A stretch of 64,000 nt of DNA from positions 11,791,808 through 11,855,807 of the forward strand of contig WARS01000013.1 of NCBI GenBank assembly GCA_008933995.1, given 5' to 3'. Of the stretch, positions 1 through 38,454 are shown in pieces. The number at the start of each line of letters is the position of its first letter. The stretch's first letter is position 1. This DNA is from Datnioides undecimradiatus. Lineage: Eukaryota; Chordata; Actinopteri; Lobotiformes; Datnioididae. Position numbers and translations under genes: made by a program. The notes beneath the pieces are model-generated. The model was given only the letters and a program-made list of their open reading frames with translations, was not told the DNA's origin and made no database searches.

Positions 1-1502
1 TTACAAAGTGAATTGGACCAAACTGACAAAATTAACAATCATTTCCCATAATCCTAAAGTGAGCTGGGAAGCATCCTGTTGAATTAACAGAGCAAAAAAA
101 GAGAGAACAACTATCACACCCAGTCTGCATGTGATGACAGCTTGCTGGTGGTATACAAGATTCTGCTCCGGGGTAGACGAGGAGCAGTCTTTAAGTACTT
201 TAACTTCTAATCAATCCTCCGGAAAGTGTGGAGGAGAAGCGTTGGAGAGCACTAGTATTGTGCCAGATTAGTCCCACTGAGCCTACTGACAGTGAAGCTG
301 GTGCAACCAACAGTAACGCCAAGTGATCGTTTCAGAAAGGCCTCCAGAGCTCTAGCAGTCTGTCCGAACCAGGTACTCCCCTAGGGGATGCTACTGCTTA
401 CAGAAAACGTACGTTCCCTACCGACATCTCTCCAAACATATCTGCAAACAGAAATCAACACTAACAAAAAAATTAAAAAGGTCCTAGCAATACTTGAGGC
501 TGACAAACACATCTGCATAGCATTAACCTGAAATATAATCTGGCAAAGTTATAAATTTTGAAGCATAACATTGGTAAAAGCCTGAATCAAATGGTAGGTA
601 AGGGATTAAAAGTCATCTGCTGCTTTAGAAACACTCATTAAGGCCTATGCTAATATGTTCATAAAATCCATGAAAAAAATACAGTATCATTTGGCTCCTA
701 CCCTCCTATGAGCTACATGTAGGAGAAAGGTTGAGCCAGTTGCGGTTCTTAAACATGGCACCCTTCTCTGCCCTAAAACCACATACCTGAAAAACAGGTG
801 TAGGTTAAGGTAGGAAGACGGGCCAAGAGTGAGGTGCTCAGTCATAATGGCACGTGGCCCTCGTGAGAGTGCATAGGCCTCTGTTCGACATTCACAAAGA
901 CAAACTGAACCCGACGGATGATCCCAGTTCAAGTCCCATAAATGAGCGACTGCTTCCTGCTAATTCCAGTCAGTCAGGGACAGAGTCCTTACATTCCACT
1001 TGTCAGTTCAAAATATATCTGCTTACTCTGTATGTACGTTAAAAACAAAACCTTCCCTTGCTTTTATTTTTGGGATTTAGCCATTTGATTTAACATTCAC
1101 AGGTTTGGGGCTAGAGCTAGAACAGGGCTGTGGGGAGAAAGAAACTACTGCTAATGCTAAGGCTTCATGTCCTATCCCAACATTCAAGCCCCTCTGAGTA
1201 CACAACCTGATATTTGGGAAAGGAGAAGAGGGAGATCTCAACCGATTCCCTCTCCTCTCCTTTTCTATAATTCATAATCTCTTCACTGGTGTAAAAACAC
1301 AGATAAACACCCTCTCTGCCGGAGCAGAGCGTTGGGTTTGTTAAAATGGTTGAGTAATAAAAACAAACACTCCTACAAAACATTAGAATTTGCCATGAAA
1401 AATAAAACACTGAGAAAATCCATGCAATGCGACTCACGTGTCGACAAATTATTGCTTCCTTTTTACAACCTGTGTTTGTATGTGCATGCAAACGTGCATC
1501 TT
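1..1502 (-). other. mapkapk2: mapkapk2 3' UTR and downstream flank
   Basis: No coding potential seen. A minus-strand AATAAA (plus TTTATT) lies at 1063-1068, about 435 nt past the stop, and is the best polyadenylation candidate. The UTR could extend past the window edge, because the mammalian UTR is longer. Confidence 0.5.
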
Positions 1503-24852
<23,350 letters not shown>

Positions 24853-24880
24853 AAGGAGACGTACGACAGAGGAAACGACG

Positions 24881-24888
24881 TTTATATA
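24881..24888 (-). promoter_or_regulatory. mapkapk2: TATA box of mapkapk2
   Basis: Reads TATATAAA on the minus strand, about 610 bp before the mapkapk2 start codon. It predicts transcription starting near 24850. No competing gene starts here on either strand. Confidence 0.55.
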
Positions 24889-25214
24889 ACAGACTCTCGG
24901 TCGTCAGACAGATACTAAGGGGGCACAAAACAGGGTGGAAAATAAAAACGGTTAGGGTCCGATTACAGTTAACCACTACAGTTAAAAGTATATAACTGTC
25001 TTTTACTTTTGATTCATGATCTAGGTTGGCCTCAATATCATTCCACAGGCTTTAAGAAAGATCCCACTCACTGGTCTCTGACCATAGCAGATTAACCTTC
25101 TGCTCCTCTGAAGAAACCCAGTTGCAGTGTTTGTGATAGTAGGGAGATGGTTAAAAATCGCCCCACATTTTCTTAAGAGTTTTTAGAGGTCACCTCAAGG
25201 TTAGTTAAGATAAG
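24889..25214. other. Intergenic flank upstream of mapkapk2
   Basis: No coding potential. A change from GC-rich promoter sequence to AT-rich intergenic DNA is visible at about 24.95 kb. Confidence 0.6.
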
Positions 25215-25846
25215 GCTGGGCACAGACACATAAAAAGGTTGCACACACCTGCTATGTAGGAGCACAAGAAAAACTGAGTGTTGTAGTTTTTTGTCTTCCT
25301 ATGTGGGAGTTTTGTGTAGTAGCTGTTTATTGTCTTCTCATAATCATTTTCTGCCTCCATGTTTAATTCTATTTGTATTTGTGTTAGTTTTGTGCCTCTG
25401 TTGGTGTTTTTTGCATCACATTGTATTACTTTTGTGTCTCACTGAGGTAGCTTTGTGTCTCCCTATAGTCATTTGTTTGTCTCCTCATTGTAATTTATGT
25501 CTTTTTGTGATAGTTTTGTGTCTCTCGCTAGTGTTTTTGCATCTCTTTTTGGATATTTTTTTGTCTTATTTTATTGCTCCCACTCTCCATAGTAATTTTT
25601 TGTCTCATTCTTGAAGTTAATGGCTCTTTGCGGTACCTTTGTGTCTCATTGATGTAGTTTTGTCTCTCAGGTTATCATTTTTGATTATGTGGATCATTTT
25701 TTATTTGAGAGTTGTATTTTTTTGCAGTCATTTTGTGTCTCTCTGTAGTTGTATGATTGACTTTCACAAAGAAATGTTAATAGTCACTTCAAATAGGCAC
25801 TTCCTGGGGACCCCTGACACTTTAGGCCTCCAGGTCTGTGCCTAGC
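25215..25846. repeat. Degenerate minisatellite bounded by inverted repeats
   Basis: The interior (about 25285-25760) is a diverged tandem array. Its core TTTTGTGTCTC is often preceded by GTAG or GTCA and recurs roughly every 25-35 bp. The outer ends are an imperfect inverted repeat: GCTGGGCACAGAC at 25215-25227 and GTCTGTGCCTAGC at 25834-25846, 12 of 13 positions matching. The array creates a spurious 107-codon open frame. Confidence 0.6.
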
Positions 25847-26236
25847 AGAAACCATCTCTAATCAATAGGCAGAGCGATAGCATCTTTAAGTCTGTTTTTC
25901 TTAATTAAAACTAAATTCATCAATTTATTTATTTTTTTTATTTATTATTTTTTATATTATGACAAATACGTATCAGTTTAATTTCTTAGTATGTTTCCAA
26001 GTTTGTTACTTTAAAGAAGTCTAGACTCCTTATTGGTCAGGTGAAAACCAAATATCTGCAAAATGTGCACACCTGACGTTTACGCCCTAAACCTCAGTGA
26101 ATATTTCCTGCATGGGACTTTTGCACCAAGCATTGCCTCTCATAGAAAACCTGAATAACTACATTATTGTCACTCAGGCATAAAGCTTTCCATCAGTCTG
26201 TATTCAAGTCAGAATTAAACAAACTTTTGGCAAATA

Positions 26237-27731
<1,495 letters not shown>

Positions 27732-30700
27732 GATACATAAGATACAGAGGAAAAAATATGTTTTCACTACAGTAGTGCCAATAATGTAGCGTTGGATATA
27801 GTTTTGAAGACAACTGAAAAGCCAAAGATTACATCTGGCTCTGAATTAGTTGGACATTTATAGATGGTAAGAATCAAGTATGTTTTCAATTTTCAGTTCA
27901 TCTTTAATGAGAAACATTGTTTCCCTCAATACATTTACTTTCTACAATTTGAATGCAGTGTCTTTTAAGGTAAAGATCTGTTTGAAATAAACTGATTGGA
28001 ATATGTGGCATGAAAACCTTTTCAATTTTATTTTTTTATTTATCTATTTTAACCTAATTTGGCATTAATATGCCTACACATCTCATATTCTGTGTAGTTA
28101 AATTAGATTTTAAAAACCCTTTCTCTGCTTTTAAGAGTACTCCTTGGACTCATTAGGTGTGGTCCTAATGCAACACCTCTTATCACCACTAGATGTCAGA
28201 CCAGTCTAAGTTTTAGTTGGAATCAAACCCTTACTTACCCTTACAAACCCTAACATATCAAAGCTCAACTCAGTGCTTCTTATCTATATGAAGCAGATGA
28301 ACGCAGTGTGCCGCACACTGCAATACAATGGGACTGTTTTAAAGTGTTTTTTCATAGTTTTAAAGTAGAATATTGTATTGTCATTGTCCAATTGCCAGAT
28401 GCTCAAATAAAACTAAAGGCTGCTCCACAAATACACTCAAAACACAACGTGTTAATAAATCACCCAAGATATTTTGAAGGATTCATTGTTGAAATGCTTC
28501 AGTATGTAAGGTAATAACAGTTGTGCAAGTACAGATGTCAAGTCAAGCTCTGAAAACACAGGATCCTAAAGTTCGCACAATGCAACTTGTGTGTGAGCCC
28601 AAGCTGAGATAACTCTGATAACACCAGACTTCGAAAGCTCCTTTAGAGCAGCAAAAGACATTGTACAAGTGTTTTCATTAGATAAATGGTGGCTCCCATG
28701 ACAGTCAAACTAATCCCAATGTGTAGAATCAGTAAAAATGCTCTTTTCATAACTTGTAACAACCAAAATGTTACATATGATTGCAAAGTAGACTGTCACA
28801 AATTGTTTCCAATTTCAATCAAAAACTACACTTTAGCAACAAGTTGTCAATTTGTTCAACACAGTTTGAGAATTAAATATTACTGAAATGGAACATGTGG
28901 CTTTTCAGCTAGATGAACAAATCATTTATCTTTACAGACAGTTTGTTCTCAACAATTCAACAATTGCTTCTTCTATGCTAAGAATATTCATTATGCTCAC
29001 ATAACTTGACATGATCTGATAAGTTAACATAATCCCCAATTATTCAGTTAATTTCCTTGCTTTACAGCGCACATTTGATAAAATAATGAACTGTGACATT
29101 GTTATGTAAGATTTCCAACTTGCCAACCTGTAGTAGTAAAGTTTCACAGACCGTGGAGAAGTGACATGGTCCTGAAGGCCCTTTTTCACTTGGATACATT
29201 TCACTGTTATTATACTCAGTTATGTAAGAGAAGGACATCACACGTCCTCATGGATCCCATATATATACACACACACAGAGTACAGCTTTTAAAGACACCT
29301 ATGGACAAGAACATGCGCACACACACTATGTGACTATATGAGAAAAAAGGGGTCTGAAATTGGAAACTGTTGCCTGAGCTTGACAGCTTTGTCCTGATGA
29401 ATTAACACAAGCCACAGAGTTGCAGTTACTTTGCATAGCTCAAGGTTCACTTATAGCTGACACTCAGGATGACCTGTTCATTGCAGCATTCTCCCTGGGG
29501 AAAACCATTATTCTCTTTATTATTATCAGCAGGAATGCACACATCACACTGTTCATGGAAGATTACTGTTGGGTTGTGCCAGTGTCCCAAACTCTGCCCC
29601 GGTGTACAAGGATCAGGAATGCTTGGCCTGTGCACAGAGCTGTACAAACTGGCGTGCTGACATTTTCCTTTTCCCCGCTCCTTCCCAGAATGCTCCCTCG
29701 ACACTCTCTCCAGTTTCACAGCACTTCTTTTAACTTCCTGACAGGAAGGAAATCTCAGGGGCAAGAGGTGCATATCCCCCTTTCCCCCACCCACCCACCC
29801 TCCCTCCCTCTGTTCTTCATTAGTGTGCGAAAGTCGGAGCGAGTTTGGATCAGTTATTTCAGGCTGGCCAGAACTCGTCTTTGTCAGAATAATCCTTCAT
29901 CACCGCCTGGGGCTGAAACCCAAGCCGGCTCTTGATATAGACCCATGGTCAGCACTGGCTCTGATATAGGATTCTAGCACCTGAACACTGGCAAGCCTCC
30001 CACCCAACATGGGACCTGCTGAACCTGCTCACCCTTGTGATGAACGCAGACACACACACACGCACAACCTTCTGATCCCCTTGTATGATCCCCCACTCAC
30101 TCACTCTTTCTCTTTTCTCTTTGTCTTTCCATCATTCTCTAATTGCTATGTAGAGTACACTGAACCCACCTTTACACGTGATCTCATTTTATCCTACTTT
30201 ATCTGCATCGCTCCATCAGTACAATGCATTTGTTTACACATGGTCTGTCTTAACATGGCCAACAGCGTCTGCAGAAACTAGAAACTTTGTCTATCTGTCA
30301 GTCTGCCTGTCAGCCTGTTTACTTGTCAGCCTATTTGCGTCGTGATTTGCTGCTGGCCTGGTTCACCTCAGTGAAGCATGATAAAACACCCTGAGGACAG
30401 GAGATGGTTTCCCAGTTGTTGTTGCGTTGGAGACGGATGCACAGTTCTTCAGAGACTGGAGCTCTTAAGGGCAGCGGCTCACTGAACTCTCTCTTCTTCT
30501 GTCCTTTCATTCTCTTTTTCATTTTCAGATTCTCTCTCACACACACACAAGATCGTAAAAATACCACTAACATGTCAGAGACTGTGTCAGCTTCAAGGCA
30601 ATCCAGCCTGGTGATGGAGCAATACAGAGTTTGCAAAGTCACTTCCAGTCTTCCAGAGCAACACAGGCCTCAGCAGGTGTAGGTGCACTAAAGCCTTCAA

Positions 30701-33700
30701 AATATGACCGTGGTTTGAGTGTGAATATGCGTGAGTGTGCTGCAGGAGTATATCATCATTTATTAATATTGCTCATTTATATTTAAGTATAACTTCAACA
30801 GTGGTTCATTTACATTATTGTCATGGAACACTTTTGCCGGCTGGTGCATTCCAGTGAAATGTCTTGAGGACCAAGAACAAGCAGTAATGTCTCTACTCTC
30901 ACCACCTCTCTCTCTCGTTCTCTCTCCCTCTCTCTCTCTCACTCACGTGCACACACACGCGCAAACACAAACATACCTGCACATGTGAAACCAAACATAA
31001 AAAGGCACACGTTGTCACAGGTTGCCTTTAACAGAAGAGCCTCACAATGTCATAGAAATCTGCACATGCATCACACACAAAGGAAACCATGTGTGGGTGG
31101 CCTCCGCTATAGCCCTGCAGGGAGCATGTGACCGCCATTGGAATCCCCCTTTCATCTATGAACAGCGCCTGAATAACGTGGGTCCCTGCTGAGGCAATGA
31201 GGGCCCACAGTGGACATGTGTGCTGGCCTTTTTAAACTGATCCCAGGTCTGCTGTGGAGCTAGGGAGAGACACAAGAGTTTGGGTGACCATAAGAGAAAC
31301 GAGGTAGCTAGAAATGAGGAAATGATGCAAAAACAAAACAAAGACTTTAGAAATAAAACTGAAAATTTATTAAGAAGACTAGAAACACGTGGAATGACCT
31401 GCTCATTCATGTACGAACATATTTTTCATAAAGGGGTGCTGCTCAGTGTGCAGGTATGACTATGTGCCCATGCTTACACACTTTATTCCAGTAAGGCTTG
31501 GCTGACTGGCAGTGGCAGCAGATCACGGTGGCAAACTTGGAGGTCAACTCGATCGCAAAATCCTTCACTCACTAAGGGACTGATTTTCCTTTCAACATAG
31601 CACAAGCTCTTTCCTCTTGCCCTAAAACCTTAAGACACTGTTTTTATGTGAGACATATACATACAGCCACAGCAACTTCGAAAACCAGCCTGACTGAAAT
31701 GATTGTTTGAAAAAAAAAAAACCTGGTAGACTTTGAGTTTGGCTCACATAGCTTCTCAAATACAAAAGTAGCTGATACAAATGCAGCCTGAGTTGCTATC
31801 TCTAGCTCTAGCTCTGGCAAAAAAAACCCAAAACACTACAATGCTAACAGTGAGCTGCTCCAGCAGTGAAAGAGCTTGGTATGGTGGTAGACAATTTAGC
31901 AAGTGTGGCACATATAGTTATACAACTACACTCTCATGTTCTGTTTTGGTTGATTTGAGGCTTTTAAAAGTGGAAAAAATCTCAGTTTAGCTGACCAGTA
32001 TACTCTCTGATGGGCACCTTATTATGTGCTGTTTAAAATTTGAAGCAAATGTTGAGCTAGCCCACTAGTAAATGCAAAATAGCGAACTATCTCCACACTG
32101 TGTTTCCATCCCTTGTTAATAGGGGGTGCTGCAGCACCCTCAGTAACCCCTTTTTCTGCGCACACTGACTGTCTTTTGGTCTTTCTTTCTTTCGAGGTTA
32201 GTGGGACGACAACTTGTGAGCTTATGCGTGAGCAGTGGCTCTCACGTTTTAGTCACATGGACATTCTTGTCCCCCCCGCTTGCTCCCCGATAAACAAGAG
32301 ACCATTTGATGATAGGGGATGATTATTTAGCCTAGTTCTGCTGCCAGCTCATCTTCTGCCCTGCTCAGCTGTAAAGAATGCCCTAATTTCATTTCCAACC
32401 CGCTAACAAACAACCACACACATACTGTGCACACTCACCCACACTTCTCTTTTTCGCTTACATACTTGTAGCCCCTCTCTGTCTCTAGTTTCTTTCTCAC
32501 ATTTGCACACATACGCAGGTCTGATTCTGCTGACCCACTGACATCAGGCAGCAGGATGCTCCAGTTCTCCCGCACAGAGAGAGTCTCTGTCATTTTTGGT
32601 GCTTTGGCACAACACTGACTTCCTCACAGACACAACAATGTCATGCTGCTTTCTTCTCTCCATGATTCACCCCAGACTAGTGACCCAGTCTTCGAGAGGA
32701 GATACAAACACAGCCACTCACTCATACAGGCACTTGAATGTGTCTGTTTTGGCACTCGAGCGGGCACAAACACAGAAGTCTAGTCTGAGGGCCGCTATGA
32801 TGGCCCAGAATATGATTGAGCTTTTAACTGCTTTTCATGGATAAGTATGTATTGTGAATAGTTAAGCAAGGAATTATTCCTTGCTTTGTATTCAGTTCAA
32901 TATCTGTGTCTGTCTGTATTTCCACCTCTCAGGTCCATGAACAATGTTGGTTCTGATCAAATTCCAGTTTTAAAGTCACTGTCTTGCTAAGGAACAGAAG
33001 ATCAATACCACCCTTGTGTCATTTGCTAAGCAGCCAGTTAGCCTAGCTTATGCACCAAAAACACGATACAATGTATCATTTTGTCACTTTCTTTTTTGCA
33101 AAAATTAAGTTTATGAGCTATAAAAGTGCTCCAAATTAGACTCCGGTGCATGTGGACAAAGTCAGGCCACATTAAGGGAACTGCAGCGAGCACTAGCTTC
33201 ATACTCACCGTGCAGATGTAAGAGTATATCAATCTTCTGATTTAATTCTCAGCATTAAAGTGATTTTAACCCTTTCATGCAAGAATTATGAAAAATGCAG
33301 ACAGGATTTTTGTTTTTATATATTTTTATTTAAGGAATTTTCTACATGTCCACTCAGGTGGTCAGCATACGTTTGAGATTTTTAACTAAAGAAATATGCT
33401 GTTACAGTAATGGGAACATATTTTGACATACTGTAACACTGTTAAACCCCTGCATATAACCCCTGTCCACTGTAGTGACCACCATGCGTGAAAGGATTAA
33501 ATATTTCCCAAAATTCATAGCAGAAGTCACAGAGTCACTGGAAAAACTATAAATTGACATATATGATTGGACATGCTGTTCCATGCAAAATGTGTGAGTA
33601 ATGTTACTCATTAAATTAAAATGAAATGAAATAACACTAAATGTAATTATAATATAGTATTTTTTGCATTCTCCAAGTTTCAGCCATCCATATTTTTGTG

Positions 33701-35431
33701 TGTCTGTCTGTCTGTCTCTACCCCTGTGGAGGCCCTTGTAATCCAATAATCCATCTTAATCCAAACTGAGATTACATGAGGTGAAAGAGCCACTTTGTGC
33801 ATGAGATTATCCTTCAATTTAAATCACCCCCATACTTTGTATGTGTATGTTGAATATGTGCACACTAGCATTTTTTATAAAGGCATATGTGTGCAAATGT
33901 ATTAATATATCTGCATTAGTGTGTGTATTTGTGCTTGTTGTGCACGGAGGAGCGTGTTTGTCGTACTTCTTTAATGAGCAGCTGTTCCTGCAGCCTCCCC
34001 TTGGTTCTTCATCCCTTCGCTCTGTTCTGTGCATTAGCAGGGGTCAGTCCAGTGCTCTTTAATCCTGCCAGTCTGATCCCCATCACGTTTCACCTCCTAC
34101 ACTCAGCCTACTGCCCCACTGCCCTTGCATGTCTGCTCTACAGACCGCATAGTCCTCATCTTACTGGCTCTGTGACACCTGTAACACAGCCCTACCTGAC
34201 AAACGTCGCCCCTAATCTGCAAACATCACACTTGCTTCTTCAGTACCAGTCTGCAATCGTTAAAGACAAACAGCTCAGATTGGGCTCGATAAGACAACTA
34301 AGTTTAATCATCATCCCCCCTTGTCTAGTCAGTCATCACAAAGATGAGAGAAATCCACTGTGAATTACTACTGGACTAGCGGTCATGTGTTCCTAGAGTC
34401 CCGTGCAGTTGCAATGCTCCACTCTGCACTATATTTAAGCTGCCCAGCTGGCACTACCACCCCATCACTCCCCCCCACCCCACCACAGATGCACACACCC
34501 ACATAGATGTGTGTGCATGTGCCGGGTTGGTATGATGGCTCCTCTGCCTCTACTATGCCCTTGTACGGTTGTATGACCCACAGACCAGCATGCCCCACTG
34601 GTGTGGATTTCCATTCCTGGAGCTCACTCTTCAAACATATATTGCCCTCAGCCAATATCATGTCCTGTCACGTCTTATGCCAGCGAGCTCTCCCACTCCT
34701 GACATACAAATACAGTGTGTCCACGTGGCTATGCAGTACAGAGGCACACACCTGCTTATCTATAAGACATGAACCCATGACATTTTCACATAAGTGACAT
34801 ATATAGACGTCATTTTGGCCCCTCAGCCTGTATTGCCCATACAGTATCTACAAAATGCTGCACGGCCTGCCTCACGTTTTCAGTGTACATTTCACCAACT
34901 GACAGGATTAGTAACATTAAGCCCTGAACTCTTGAACTCAGGACTTAATGCACTCAGAGAACATAGAGGGGGGGACAACCACTCTTCAATCTGCCAGGCC
35001 TCACACTGTTTTGTTGTGTATTTATCTGTGTGTGTATTTGTGTCTAAGCCACGTCTTGATTCTGACCTTGACTGTGTGCAGCACGCAAACAACATGAGTA
35101 AAGTTTCACCTGCCTTGTATGTGTACACAAGTCCCCTGTCATCTGTGAGACAGCAATGAGGGTGTATGCTAAAGTTTGACATTTTGGTTAATACTCGCAT
35201 TCACTTTCTTAGGGAGAGTGGGGGCACTATACACCATTAGAGCTGTTTATCAGATGATCAAATAAATAGCTTTGGCATAAGGACCAGGAAAGAAAGGGAA
35301 ACAGCTGGCGTGACCCTGTTGAAAGGTTAAAAATCTAGGAGGGAGGTTATGTGCTGGGCTATTTTATTGACTCTGAACATTTGCCAGTCAAACAGCAAGG
35401 GAGTAATAATATAAGCTATCCAGCAAAAAAA

Positions 35432-35434
<3 letters not shown>
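27732..35434. other. Intergenic region, part 1
   Basis: No gene recognised. It holds a CT/CA-rich stretch (30900-30965) and AT-rich DNA. Open frames of 171 codons (29420-29935, plus) and 146 codons (33923-34363, plus) lack recognisable domains or splice context. I treat them as chance frames. Confidence 0.6.
30901..30965. repeat. Polypyrimidine (CT)n tract followed by CA repeats
   Basis: Interrupted CT dinucleotides run to about 30942, followed by a short alternating CA/CG segment. Simple sequence. Confidence 0.8.

Positions 35435-35469
<35 letters not shown>
35435..35469. repeat. (CA)n microsatellite
   Basis: About 17 uninterrupted CA units followed by an A-run, between mapkapk2 and dyrk3. 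Confidence 0.95.
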
Positions 35470-35473
<4 letters not shown>

Positions 35474-37258
35474 AAACCCTATAAAATAGAAGATCTTCAT
35501 TTTTACACTTTGGTTTTGGTTGATTAATGTTAGTAACCTTTAGAAGAACCTGCTGTTGACTGTGCATTTTATTATATGGACAGAAATAAGAGTAATATCA
35601 GTCTTTTCTCTTTATCTAAAACTGTGTCTGAGAGGGGAAAATGTCCTGAAATGCTCCTTTAACGCTGGAAATCCAAAATGTAAGAATAGACCAGTAAAAG
35701 GCCTCACTGTCTCCCATCCTTATTTTTCACTTAACACTTCCAAAATGTTTTTCCCTGTAACATTTTCAATAGTACTGTGATGTTTTACAAAGTGCTCCTG
35801 ATCTTATTATAGCACAGCCTTTCTGTGTTCACCCACCAGTGAAACATAAACATTAGCGCTGTGCAGAATGGCTGAATTATTGATGCCTAGCTGATGGGGC
35901 TGTGTTCAAACATTTCCTCAGTCTCCCCCAGAGTATGTGTGGGGGTGTGTGTGCCAGACAGAAAGCTAGACAGGAAGATGAAGGAAAAGGAGAATCCACC
36001 ATGCAATGTGTGATTTTGGCTGCCAAAGGAAACCTTCCTCTCCCCTCCTCTCCTCTCTTCTCCTCTCCTCAGCAGGTCAGCATGTTTCCTGTCAGAAGCA
36101 GACGGAAACTGGCACTCCACACTCTGCCATGGAAAAAGCACTTAGGACAACAATTCACCCAGCAGCTGCTACTAAGGAGAGAGGGATGGATGAGAGAAAG
36201 AGGACATTGGAGAGAATGAGGCTAGTGGGACTCCCCCAACACAAAAACATATATATAGATATCTACTGCGTACACTACTGGTGCCACCCTGTCCTGCAAG
36301 CATCACCATATAATGTACTGTTTAATACCTTTAGGGTACATGTCAATGGAGCTTTTGTCCCTTGTGACAAAGTAGTGCAGTGTGTCTTCTTCAAACTAGA
36401 TTAACTATAATCAGCAGTGAATTGACTTACCAAGTACCCACTGCTGGTGGCTGTTATGTGACCATTCAAAGTACAGATGACCCGACTGGAGCACACTAAA
36501 ATGTTCTTGTTGACAAACAGTAGCACAAAATAGCGATTTCACAGAAATTCAAATGTATCGAATTTAATACTTGGAAAGCGGTGTCAGTAAAAGTACAAAC
36601 AAGACTAGGCATGTGACAGAAACTGATGAGTCTGTGTTTACTCTGTACATTTGCTGATGCAAACACAGACATAGCACATGGGCTTGTGTCATGTACACAC
36701 ACACACACGCAACCACTAAAACCAGACTGGGACCAGACATGTGTTATGCTTTAGAACTGTTTTTCACCTGATTAACAAATCAGCCAATCTTTGGTCAAAT
36801 ATGGTGAAGCAATCTAATTGTCAGTATTGACCTCAGCCCCAAGAAGGAGATATGAGCCAAAGGTTACTTAGCAACAAGGGCCAAGGGTCATGCCAACAGA
36901 TGACCATCTCCCAAACTCCAAAAATTCCCTGCCAAAGGTTGTCCTGTTTTCTCTGTGAAACCTGAAACCAACCATAAATATCTCATTCACCCAGCAACAG
37001 AAAGGTTGTGACAACAGCATCCAGACTGTAGGTGCCTTACCAGACAATTGTGTCACAGTAGAGACACGTTTAAAGTAGACAGCCTTGGATCACCCCGCTC
37101 ATCAGAACATGCTTTGTGGATGGATGTAAGTGTGGGTGTAAGGAAGAGAGTGGGAGACAAACATGTAGATGGAAGAGGAGGTAGGATAACATCATACAGT
37201 AAACTTCCCTTCATGAAGTCTTCTGAGGACAGTAGTCAGGCACTTCTTGATGAAGTAG

Positions 37259-37288
37259 CCATTCATGGCTTCCAGTAGCCATGAATGG
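37259..37288. repeat. Inverted repeat (11-bp arms, 8-bp loop)
   Basis: CCATTCATGGC and GCCATGAATGG flank TTCCAGTA. Arms are perfect complements. No nearby gene explains it. Confidence 0.85.
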
Positions 37289-38402
37289 TTTCTGCCTTTA
37301 ATCACAGAGGTTTCACTCACAAACTGATGACATGCAATACAATACAGACAGCTAAAAAGTTAATTTGTCATATGTACTTTTAGCTTCTTTTTAATTTCAC
37401 TCTTTTAAAATGGTATTTACATGTATGTGTATATTGTATATTGCCTTGTGTTTCTTGTACATCCCGTCCCAGCTTTTTGATTCTTATGTACTTTGAGTCG
37501 TCATTTTATTGAAAGAAAGATACATTCGATGTTTCATAAAGTAATAAAATGGTTGAAATTGCTGGATTGTTTTTGTTCAGGATATTAATAAGTGTGCATA
37601 AAAGCTATTATAGTCATGGGTTATAATAAAAAATATTTTAACACAAGAAAACAACTGTGAACTACATATTTAATAATTAACATATTCATCCGCCTCTTCA
37701 TTTTTGACTGTCAAAGGATAGTAGACTCAGTAAAATAACCTCTGCAGAGCTCTGGAGTGGGTTGGTTCACAGATATTGTGAAATGATTGTTTTCATGTGT
37801 CCTTGGAGCTTCTTCCCAGAGTGTTGCTATGCAGACCTGCTACCTTGAGGCTATAAGAGAACTGGAAAGACACAACCGTAAAAACACATGCAAGCTTACA
37901 CACACATAAACACACGCATATAGGGAAAGAGACAGGCAGTCAGATTCAACTCAGTAGACAGGGGATGAGTCATCCTCTATTCCAGTCCCAACTGTGACCC
38001 AGCCAGGTCATGTAAACAAGACAAGGAAACTGAAAACCTAAATATGGGGGCTACATATGCAGGCAGCAAATACAGTAACTGTAGGAAGAGATGGGCAGCT
38101 AAATTTTTGACCAGTAAGATGAAGTTAAAGGACTCTGAAAAACTGAATAATAATCTGACAACATGCACTGCAGTCCATGTGGAATGTAGATCGATGGGTT
38201 GGGTGGGCAAATGTTCCTGGAGCACAACCCCACCTCTTCCAACGATCTGCATCTGTTCAGCCTGTATAGACATGTGCTCAGCTGTGCATTTGTGTGTGAC
38301 TAGTGTGCGCTCAGCTGTGAGTGTGTCATTGTGTGCATATGAGTAAGGAACAGTGGGCTGCAGTCTGCCTTTGTGCATGTGGAGACATGTGTTGTCTCTT
38401 TT

Positions 38403-38404
<2 letters not shown>

Positions 38405-38451
<47 letters not shown>
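38405..38451. repeat. (TG)n microsatellite
   Basis: About 23 uninterrupted TG units, among the longest simple repeats in the window. It produces valine/cysteine and threonine/histidine open frames that are not real genes. Confidence 0.95.

Positions 38452-38454
<3 letters not shown>

Noticed and set aside
25291-25614. 107-codon plus frame rich in L, C, F and V that looks membrane-like
   Set aside because: It arises from translation of the degenerate TTTTGTGTCTC minisatellite.
25285-25760. CRISPR-like repeat spacing
   Set aside because: Units are degenerate and irregular, and the DNA is vertebrate.
33923-34363. 146-codon plus frame
   Set aside because: No recognisable family, no supporting splice sites, and composition typical of chance frames in the surrounding intergenic DNA.
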